From positions 1-5,522 of the forward strand of contig JALVAI010000458.1 in NCBI GenBank assembly GCA_027011235.1: DNA of 5,522 nucleotides, read 5' to 3'. Under the pieces are notes generated by a model. That model ran no database searches, was not told where the DNA came from, and was given only the letters and a program-made list of their open reading frames with translations. The translations under genes and the position numbers were made by a program. How positions within the stretch are numbered: position 1 is the first letter of the stretch; the number at the start of each line of letters is the position of its first letter. Below are positions 1 to 4,683 of this stretch, piece by piece. Source of the stretch: Desulfobulbaceae bacterium (GTDB lineage: Bacteria; Desulfobacterota; Desulfobulbia; Desulfobulbales; Desulfobulbaceae).

Positions 1-167
1 GCTTTAAAGAGCAGTCGGTCACCGTCAGCCGGGCAGCAAAGATGAGCCCGGAGGAACTGGAAGGCAAAACCACCATTGGTGTCCTTGTTGACCGTGACCT
101 GCCGATATCCACGGAAGAGTATAAAAAGGTACGACAAAAGGCCAGCACCTTAAAGGAGAAGGTATGA
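1..167 (+). CDS. korB: 2-oxoacid:ferredoxin oxidoreductase, beta subunit, C-terminal fragment
   Basis: This is the 3' end of a gene that begins before the window; the frame runs from base 3 to a TGA at 165-167. The 54 visible residues include a GVLVDRDLPIS stretch followed by a charged helical tail, which fits the extreme C-terminus of the thiamine-pyrophosphate beta subunit of 2-oxoglutarate/2-oxoacid:ferredoxin oxidoreductases. The TPP-binding core lies outside the window, so the sequence alone identifies it weakly. The stronger argument is context: its stop codon overlaps the ATG of a clear gamma subunit (ATGA, 164-167), and beta-then-gamma is a common order in kor operons. The enzyme would interconvert a 2-oxoacid plus CoA and the acyl-CoA plus CO2 using ferredoxin in the cytoplasm. 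Which 2-oxoacid it uses cannot be read from this fragment. Confidence 0.6.
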   Translation, partial: FKEQSVTVSRAAKMSPEELEGKTTIGVLVDRDLPISTEEYKKVRQKASTLKEKV

Positions 168-769
168 ACGGGCAACAGAAGACTCAGGAACGTTACGAAA
201 TTCGCTTTTCCGGTTCCGGCGGTCAGGGGTTGATTACGGCCGCGGTTGTGTTTGCCGAAGCGGTCGGCGTCTATGACGGGAAATATGTCTGCCAGACCCA
301 GAGTTACGGACCAGAGGCCAGGGGCGGGAAATCCAAGGCTGAAGTTGTGATCAGTTCACGACCCATTGATTATCCCAAGGCACTGGAACTGGATCTGCTT
401 CTGGCCATGAATCAGGCCGCTTGCGATGCCTATTTTTACGATCTCAAACAGAACGGACTGCTGGTTGTGGACAGCGGCCTGGTGGAACAGCATCCAACCA
501 GCCGCATCATTGCCATCCCCTTTACCGATATCGCCAAAGAAGAGATCGGCCGCAAACTGGTTGCCAACATGGTGGCCCTGGGTGCCGTTGGCCTGTTGTC
601 CGGGCAAGTGAATCTCGATAACCTTGAAAAGGCTTTACTGGCTCGTGTTCCCAAGGGGACGGAAGAGATGAACTCCAGGGCCCTGCAGCGCGGTATCGAA
701 GAGGCCCGTAAAATTAATCTGGATGACCTGCCGCGATCGGTCATATCTGATGACTATGATGAGGTATGA
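164..769 (+). CDS. korC: 2-oxoacid:ferredoxin oxidoreductase, gamma subunit (KorC-like)
   Basis: This 201-residue cytoplasmic protein has the usual length of a stand-alone gamma subunit (POR_N-gamma family). The N-terminus carries the hallmark glycine-rich SGSGGQG loop at residues 16-22, and QSYGPEARGGKS follows at 46-57; both are diagnostic of the catalytic gamma domain of pyruvate/2-oxoglutarate:ferredoxin oxidoreductases. The rest is a Rossmann-like alpha/beta domain with a short charged tail. In the complex it packs against the alpha and beta subunits and helps bind CoA and the thiamine cofactor during ferredoxin-dependent oxidative decarboxylation or its reverse. The start overlaps the upstream stop as ATGA and is preceded by AAGGAGAAGG, so the two genes are translationally coupled. 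The family assignment is firm. The 2-oxoglutarate assignment over pyruvate or other 2-oxoacids is inferred from the split-subunit gene order. Confidence 0.85.
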   Translation: MNGQQKTQERYEIRFSGSGGQGLITAAVVFAEAVGVYDGKYVCQTQSYGPEARGGKSKAEVVISSRPIDYPKALELDLLLAMNQAACDAYFYDLKQNGLLVVDSGLVEQHPTSRIIAIPFTDIAKEEIGRKLVANMVALGAVGLLSGQVNLDNLEKALLARVPKGTEEMNSRALQRGIEEARKINLDDLPRSVISDDYDEV

Positions 770-773
770 CACT

Positions 774-1349
774 ATGAAAGTCGTTGCATTTAATGGAAGC
801 GCGCGTAAGGACGGCAACACCACCATGCTGGTCAACTATGTGTTTGCTGAACTGGAAAAGGAGGGAATTGACACCGAACTTGTCCAGTTGGCCGGAAAAC
901 ATCCACACGGTTGTATTGCCTGCTACCAGTGTTTCAAGAAGAAAAACAGGCGCTGTAGTGTTGATATTGACTGCATCAATGAGTGTATTGAAAAAATGGA
1001 AGCGGCAGACGGGATCATTCTTGCCTCACCCACCTATTTTGCCGACCTCAGCCCGGAAATCAAGGCGATAATCGACCGTTGCGGCATGGTTTCCCGGGCC
1101 AATGGCGATATGTACAGGCGCAAAGTCGGGGCCGCTGTGGTTGCCCGCCGCCGGGGAGGGGCTGTCCATGTTTTTGACTCTCTTAATCATTTTTTCACCA
1201 TAGGTCAGATGATCATTGTCGGCTCCTCCTATTGGAACATTGGGGTCGGCCGTGAAAAAGGAGAAGTGGCCGATGATACGGAAGGAGTAGAAACCATGCG
1301 CAATCTTGGGAAAAATATGGCATGGCTGTTAAAGAAGATACATTCGTAA
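774..1349 (+). CDS. Flavodoxin-fold NAD(P)H:FMN reductase / iron-sulfur flavoprotein-like protein
   Basis: The predicted protein has 191 residues and starts at 774. An in-frame ATG at 723 exists but would overlap korC by 47 bases. The 774 start gives MKVVAFNGSARKDGNTT, the canonical first strand and FMN-phosphate loop of the family, and has GAGGT 8 bases upstream. GSARKDGNT (8-16) is the phosphate-binding loop, and SPTYF (85-89) matches the second flavin-contact loop. Residues 47-61 hold Cys47, Cys50, Cys53 and Cys61 (CX2CX2CX7C), with further cysteines at 67 and 71. Iron-sulfur flavoproteins of the Isf type bind a [4Fe-4S] cluster through a compact CX2CX2CX4-7C motif, so this protein probably carries FMN plus a cluster. 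It lies 4 bases after korC and is presumably co-transcribed, which suggests electron transfer with ferredoxin. The physiological acceptor is unknown. The gene ends before a strong terminator. Confidence 0.8.
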   Translation: MKVVAFNGSARKDGNTTMLVNYVFAELEKEGIDTELVQLAGKHPHGCIACYQCFKKKNRRCSVDIDCINECIEKMEAADGIILASPTYFADLSPEIKAIIDRCGMVSRANGDMYRRKVGAAVVARRRGGAVHVFDSLNHFFTIGQMIIVGSSYWNIGVGREKGEVADDTEGVETMRNLGKNMAWLLKKIHS

Positions 1350-1423
1350 CTCAGGCTAAAATATTAAAATTCAGCTCCAACTGCTGAGAAATTGGGCAAC
1401 TGAAACAAATTTTGATTCACTGC

Positions 1424-1444
1424 GCACTACCACTGGTACTGTGC
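1424..1444 (+). repeat. Nested inverted repeat / hairpin upstream of the main terminator
   Basis: GCAC (1424-1427) pairs with GTGC (1441-1444), enclosing TACC-ACT-GGTA, with a 2-base bulge between the two helices. Six Ts follow at 1450-1455, five bases beyond the stem. It may act as an auxiliary terminator or as a 3'-end stabilising hairpin for the kor/flavoprotein transcript. A smaller inverted repeat, TCAGC/GCTGA (1371-1387), lies further upstream. Neither is strong enough alone to assign a role. Confidence 0.35.
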
Positions 1445-1455
1445 AAGGATTTTTT

Positions 1456-1492
1456 ACTCAATACTGCCTCTGGTGGTGTTGAGTTTTTTTTT
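1456..1492 (+). terminator. Strong Rho-independent terminator of the kor/flavoprotein operon
   Basis: ACTCAATACTGCC (1456-1468) pairs with GGTGGTGTTGAGT (1472-1484) around a TCT loop. That gives 13 consecutive pairs including three G-U wobbles. The stem runs directly into nine Ts (1484-1492). It lies about 107 bases after the flavoprotein stop codon and immediately before the promoter of the next cluster, so it separates the two transcription units. Confidence 0.88.
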
Positions 1493-1500
1493 AAAAAAAA

Positions 1501-1529
1501 TTGACCAAATCTTTACCAGAGCATATAAA
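1501..1529 (+). promoter_or_regulatory. Sigma-70-type promoter for the zinc-ribbon/HAMP-PhnD cluster
   Basis: TTGACC (1501-1506) and TATAAA (1524-1529) each match the consensus at 5 of 6 positions and are separated by exactly 17 bases. An A/T-rich stretch (1485-1500) lies just upstream like an UP element. Transcription would start near 1536 and leave a leader of about 125 nt before the ATG at 1661. Its position directly after the terminator supports it as the start of a new operon. Confidence 0.75.
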
Positions 1530-1547
1530 GTAATAGGCCTTGGCTCT

Positions 1548-1657
1548 GAAGGATTTTCCCGTACGTTGTGATACCGTGCAAGGAAATTTCTCCAACCAGG
1601 CGGCTCTTGAAAGTTAACTGCAATCCATGATGCGAAGTAAGCAAGGGAGGAATTTCC
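1548..1657 (+). promoter_or_regulatory. Candidate cis-acting leader RNA with sequestered Shine-Dalgarno sequence
   Basis: GGAAATTTCTCC (1582-1593) can pair over its full length with GGAGGAATTTCC (1646-1657): 12 continuous base pairs with a single G-U wobble (1589-1650). The downstream strand contains the GGGAGG ribosome binding site of the gene starting at 1661, so the helix would block translation. The enclosed loop spans 1594-1645. A competing partner, GAAGGATTTTCC (1548-1559), can pair with the same 1582-1593 segment through 10 pairs (one wobble) and two mismatches; that would free the ribosome binding site. Two mutually exclusive helices of this kind are typical of translational riboswitches, protein-binding leaders or RNA thermometers. 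I do not recognise a known riboswitch core here. The pairing is read directly from sequence; the regulatory role is inference. Confidence 0.5.
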
Positions 1658-1660
1658 ACA

Positions 1661-2695
1661 ATGCTGGTTATTTGTGAAGATTGTGCAAAAAAATACAATA
1701 TAGATGAAAATAAAATAAAAGGCGGGAGTGCGCGATTCTCCTGTCAGGAATGCGGCCATATTATTGTTGTCAAAAAGCCACAGAAAAACGTTGAATCCAT
1801 TAAGGAATCCGCTGACATCAAAGGATCTCAGATGAAATCCGATCCTGACATTGGAGGCAACCAGGGGATGAGTCAGAGTCCTGCCTCCCAGGGTGGCCAG
1901 GGGACCACGACAACAGGAGTGAGCAAAGGGTGGCCCATCAGCGCTTATCTCTTTTTGACACTGGTCACTGGTTTTTTTGTTATCAGCGGGACCTTTGCCT
2001 ATCTGTATCTCAAGTATATCCCGGAGATCATCAATCAGCAGATAGAACTGCGTACCATTGCCATTGGCCAATCCTTTGCCGGAGTTATTCAGAAGCCGTT
2101 GCTTGTACGCAACTACCTGCAGGTCAACAAGGAGGCCCAGCGTACCAGCACCTTACCAGGAGTGGCCTATGCTGCGGTGACCAATAAACGAGGCATTGTC
2201 ATCGCCGGTTTTTTCAGTGATTTGAACAGGTTTGACCGGCAATTCGTCATGGATGTCAAGAAAAAAGGTTTTCCCAAATCCATTCTCACTGCCAATGCTC
2301 TTCCACCGGGAATGAAGGAAAACAGCAAACAGATTTCAGTTGGCGGACAGACCGTGTTTGACCATGTTATTGGTTTGCCCAACAAGGAAGGTGAAGTGCA
2401 TGTCGCTGTCTATGTATCGGAAATAGATAATGCTATCCGCAATGTTCTGTTCTCGCCCCTGACCCTTTCCCTGGTTGGAGGAGTACTGTTGGTAGGATTT
2501 ATTATCTTCCTGCTTCTGACCCGTTCGATTACCAAACCCACCCGTCAGCTGACGGACATGGCAAACCGGATCAGCCTGGGTGAGATGGATTTGAGTATTA
2601 CCCCGCGTGGTCCTCGAGAGATGCGTGAACTTGCCGTCGCCTTTGAGCGAATGCGATACTCGGTAAAGGCTGCCATGGATCGTTTGAAAAAATAA
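1661..2695 (+). CDS. Membrane sensor-like protein: MJ0042-type zinc ribbon, periplasmic domain, HAMP, no output domain
   Basis: The protein has 344 residues. Residues 1-39 form a zinc ribbon of the MJ0042 type, with CEDC (5-8) and CQEC (28-31) as the metal ligands. A Gly/Ser/Gln/Thr-rich linker (about 55-90) leads to TM1 (about 94-117). A periplasmic segment of about 145 residues follows, whose layout recalls a small Cache-like sensor domain, then TM2 (about 266-286). Residues 287-341 are a HAMP linker with the conserved proline at 293, a GEMDL segment (307-311) and a Glu at 320. The chain ends there, without a histidine kinase, methyl-accepting, GGDEF or other effector domain. The zinc ribbon and HAMP would both be cytoplasmic. 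ATG 1661 is chosen because it starts exactly at the zinc ribbon and has GGGAGG 10 bases upstream. It is first in the cluster, 12 bases before a PhnD-like gene, and probably relays periplasmic binding to an unseen partner. Confidence 0.8.
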   Translation: MLVICEDCAKKYNIDENKIKGGSARFSCQECGHIIVVKKPQKNVESIKESADIKGSQMKSDPDIGGNQGMSQSPASQGGQGTTTTGVSKGWPISAYLFLTLVTGFFVISGTFAYLYLKYIPEIINQQIELRTIAIGQSFAGVIQKPLLVRNYLQVNKEAQRTSTLPGVAYAAVTNKRGIVIAGFFSDLNRFDRQFVMDVKKKGFPKSILTANALPPGMKENSKQISVGGQTVFDHVIGLPNKEGEVHVAVYVSEIDNAIRNVLFSPLTLSLVGGVLLVGFIIFLLLTRSITKPTRQLTDMANRISLGEMDLSITPRGPREMRELAVAFERMRYSVKAAMDRLKK

Positions 2696-2707
2696 GAGGG
2701 CCAGATC

Positions 2708-3568
2708 ATGTTACGTATAAAACTGTTTATTCTTCTCCTTACCTGTGGTGTATTTCTAGCAGCCACCCATCAGACAAGGGCAGCCGGCTATCAGCTTTCC
2801 ATGCTGCCTCGATATTCGACCGAGGAAATTTACAAGAGAATAACTCCGCTGGTCGATTATTTGAAAAACAAAACCGGACTGGATATCAGCCCGACCATGA
2901 CCTCGACCTTTGATCAGTATACAAAGGCACTGATCAGTGGAAAAGTTGCCATCGGATTTGAAAATCCCTATATCTATGTGTTGGCCTCCAAGGCCCACGA
3001 AGCCGTAGCTATGGCGGTAAAGGGGAAAAACGGTGATAAATTTCGGGGGATTATTGTTACAAGGAAAGATAGCCCCCTGCACTCGTTGACCGACCTGAAA
3101 GGAAAAAAAATTTCCATTGTCAGTTATACCAGCGCTGGTGGTTATCTTTCACAGAAACTTTCCTTGCTTGATAAAGGCATTGATATTACTAAAGAATGTC
3201 AACTTGAGGAGGCGCCTGAAAACAAACAGGAGAATGTTGTCTTTTCCGTGTTTACCGGTGATGTGGATGCCGGCTTTATTCGTGAATCAGCCCTCCATAA
3301 GGTCGATCAATTTGTGCCTGCCGGCTCCATTCGGGTCCTGGCCTATACGGCCTGGCTGCCCAACTGGGCACTCTCGGTAAAACGTGGTATGGCCGCGGCC
3401 GACAAGAAAAAAATAGTTAGGGCCATACAGGAAATTCCTGATAACAGCCCGGTTCTCAGGGCATTACGCCTCAAAAAGTTTCGGCCAGCCCAGGATAGTG
3501 ATTATGATGTCATACGCAGGGCAGCCGGTCTGCCACTGGCCTCTTCTTTACCGGAGCCATCAAGCTGA
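2708..3568 (+). CDS. PhnD-type periplasmic substrate-binding protein, copy 1
   Basis: The protein has 286 residues with an N-terminal signal peptide: basic start, hydrophobic core at about 6-19, and likely cleavage after Ala25 or Ala26 (TRA-AG). The mature protein matches the phosphate/phosphite/phosphonate-binding (PhnD/SsuA/transferrin-like) fold: LPRY near the start, a GKVAIGFENP segment (78-87), DLKGKKI (129-135), the ligand-loop motif TSAGGYL (141-147), and GDVDAGFIRESALHK (184-198). GAGGG lies 7 bases before the ATG, and only 12 bases separate the gene from the zinc-ribbon/HAMP gene, so they are co-transcribed. It is close to the second copy at 3832-4644 along nearly the whole mature length, but has a C-terminal extension of about 14 residues. 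No permease or ATPase is adjacent, so a sensory ligand-binding role is as likely as uptake. The ligand cannot be read from sequence; phosphonate, phosphite or a different small molecule are all possible. Confidence 0.85.
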   Translation: MLRIKLFILLLTCGVFLAATHQTRAAGYQLSMLPRYSTEEIYKRITPLVDYLKNKTGLDISPTMTSTFDQYTKALISGKVAIGFENPYIYVLASKAHEAVAMAVKGKNGDKFRGIIVTRKDSPLHSLTDLKGKKISIVSYTSAGGYLSQKLSLLDKGIDITKECQLEEAPENKQENVVFSVFTGDVDAGFIRESALHKVDQFVPAGSIRVLAYTAWLPNWALSVKRGMAAADKKKIVRAIQEIPDNSPVLRALRLKKFRPAQDSDYDVIRRAAGLPLASSLPEPSS

Positions 3569-3594
3569 GCTGGTTATGCCAGGGTCCCGACATA

Positions 3595-3779
3595 TGACGA
3601 ATTTGTAAAAAAGTCCAAGTTTTTTCAAAAATGGCTGAGTAAAAAACATCGAGTCAAGGTAATCTTCGAACTCTGGAGAGTAGTGTTCCGAGGGCTGATG
3701 CCAGCTATACCTGTAGTATACCTGCGAATCGCACCAGGGCCTCACGACGCAGCAGATCGAAGTTTTTACGACGCCATCA
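3595..3779. repeat. MITE-like / repetitive extragenic element with degenerate terminal inverted repeats
   Basis: The gap between the two PhnD-like genes holds no convincing ORF. Its left part, TGACGAATTTGTAAAAAAGTC (3595-3615), matches the reverse complement of 3759-3779 (TGATGGCGTCGTAAAAACTTC) at 14 of 21 positions, including an exact GTAAAAA core. The interior is structured: ACTCT-GG-AGAGT is a perfect palindrome at 3670-3681, extendable with partly matching arms (3664-3670 with 3687-3692). The ends resemble short intergenic repeats that I remember from Desulfobacterota genomes; this is memory and was not checked by search. The element would be non-autonomous, since it is far too short to encode a transposase. 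Confidence 0.45.
3706..3724 (+). repeat. Two direct 8-mers with 11-bp period
   Basis: TATACCTG occurs at 3706-3713 and again at 3717-3724. The 11-base spacing puts both copies on one face of the helix, as in a tandem operator. TATAC/GTATA also forms a small inverted repeat here (3706-3720). It lies about 110 bases before the second PhnD-like gene, within the repeat-like element. It may simply be part of that element. Confidence 0.3.
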
Positions 3780-3831
3780 ACATAGTACAGTTTCAATATT
3801 ACAATCCATAGAATCTTTTACGCACCATACA

Positions 3832-4644
3832 ATGAAAAAATCCATTATCCTTATCTTGCTTTTCTGTTCTTTATTGAGCACCTCTGTTTTTGCCCAGGAA
3901 TATAAAATATCCATCCTGCCTCGATATTTTCCTGAAAAATTAACCGCTATGATGACGCCGCTGGCCGATTATCTGAGTAAACAGACCGGACTTGTCATCA
4001 AACCTGTGATGACGGATAACTTTACCGATTACGAGATGAAGCTTCTGAAGGGAGACATTGCCATCGGCTATGAAAACCCCCTGGTCTATGTTAATGTGTC
4101 ATCCGCCCATGAGGTTATTGCCAAGGCGGTCAAGGGAAAGGGTGGCGACAGGTTTCGTGGAATTATTATTACCAGGCCCGATTCCGGCATTACCAAAGTA
4201 TCCGCCCTGAAGGGAAAAAATATCATGATTGTCGGCAAGACATCGGCCGGCGGGTATCTTTCCCAGAAACTGACCCTCCGGCAACACGGGATCGATGTCG
4301 ACAAGGACTGTCAGCTCAGTGTTGCGGCCGATAACCGGCAGGAAAATGTCATCATCTCCGTGAGTATTGGTGATGTTGATGCCGGTTTTATCCGTGAATC
4401 AGCACTGCACAAGGCTGACCAGTTTATCGTGCCGGGCTCCATTGTCTCCATCAAAGAGACGGCATGGCTTCCGAACTGGGCCTTTTCGGTCAATAAAAAT
4501 CTACCGCAGGAGGTGAAGAATTCCCTTCAGAAGGCGATTCTCAAACTGCCCCGGAACAGCGAAGTCCTGCAGGCCATGGGATTGACCTCTTTTGTTTCAG
4601 CATCAGATGCCGATTATGATATAATGCGTAAAATCATTGAATAA
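3832..4644 (+). CDS. PhnD-type periplasmic substrate-binding protein, copy 2
   Basis: The protein has 270 residues with a clear signal peptide: KK start, hydrophobic run at about 5-20, and cleavage after Ala21 (VFA-QE). The mature protein is a paralogue of the 2708-3568 product. By eye, somewhat more than half of aligned positions are identical, with shared blocks such as LPRY, HE.IA.AVKGKGGD, TSAGGYLSQK (137-146), GDVDAGFIRESALHK and TAWLPNW. The ligand-loop motif is identical in both copies, so they probably bind related ligands. Differences cluster in the first 60 mature residues and in the C-terminal third, which suggests divergence after tandem duplication. The ATG at 3832 gives a textbook signal peptide but has no good Shine-Dalgarno sequence upstream. 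A repeat-bearing gap of 263 bases separates it from copy 1, so it may have its own promoter or depend on read-through. No transporter partners are visible. Confidence 0.85.
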   Translation: MKKSIILILLFCSLLSTSVFAQEYKISILPRYFPEKLTAMMTPLADYLSKQTGLVIKPVMTDNFTDYEMKLLKGDIAIGYENPLVYVNVSSAHEVIAKAVKGKGGDRFRGIIITRPDSGITKVSALKGKNIMIVGKTSAGGYLSQKLTLRQHGIDVDKDCQLSVAADNRQENVIISVSIGDVDAGFIRESALHKADQFIVPGSIVSIKETAWLPNWAFSVNKNLPQEVKNSLQKAILKLPRNSEVLQAMGLTSFVSASDADYDIMRKIIE

Positions 4645-4647
4645 CGA

Positions 4648-4683
4648 AATGTAAATACGTTACATTACAGGAACCTGTTTTTT
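4648..4683 (+). promoter_or_regulatory. Two adjacent short inverted repeats and weak ribosome binding site
   Basis: AATGTAA (4648-4654) and TTACATT (4660-4666) form a 7-bp inverted repeat around ATACG. ACAGG (4667-4671) and CCTGT (4674-4678) follow directly, then six Ts (4678-4683). The only plausible Shine-Dalgarno sequence for the next gene, AGGAA (4669-4673), lies inside the second repeat. The pair could be an operator, a weak partial terminator tuning the last gene, or a translational hairpin. The stems are short, so the role is uncertain. Confidence 0.3.

Noticed and set aside
436..744. A 102-residue open frame on the minus strand
   Set aside because: It lies entirely opposite korC, whose family motifs are unmistakable. 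Its Arg/Ser-rich composition is typical of a shadow frame.
723..773. Upstream start for the flavodoxin-fold gene
   Set aside because: It would add 17 residues not typical of the family and overlap korC. The ATG at 774 begins exactly at the first beta strand and has a well-spaced GAGGT.
1536..1660. Cyclic-di-GMP (GEMM) riboswitch in the leader
   Set aside because: I looked for the conserved GEMM core with its GGGACGCAAAGCC-like segment and did not find it. Only the SD-sequestering helices are supported.
1454..2071. A 205-residue open frame on the minus strand
   Set aside because: It runs through the terminator, promoter and leader and opposite the zinc-ribbon gene. Its translation is low-complexity with no recognisable motif, whereas the plus-strand reading gives a clear domain architecture.
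3556..3780. GCCATCAA at 3556-3563 and 3773-3780 as a target-site duplication around the repeat element
   Set aside because: The right copy overlaps the terminal inverted repeat rather than flanking it, and the left copy lies within the coding end of PhnD copy 1, about 30 bases outside the left terminus. Chance or partial similarity is more likely.
3560..3796. A 78-residue minus-strand open frame in the gap between the binding-protein genes
   Set aside because: It coincides with the repeat-like element, has no visible ribosome binding site or family motif, and its composition does not look like a conserved protein.
2708..4644. A phosphonate ABC transporter operon
   Set aside because: Only binding-protein genes are present. 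There is no Walker-motif ATPase or multi-span permease in any frame of the window.
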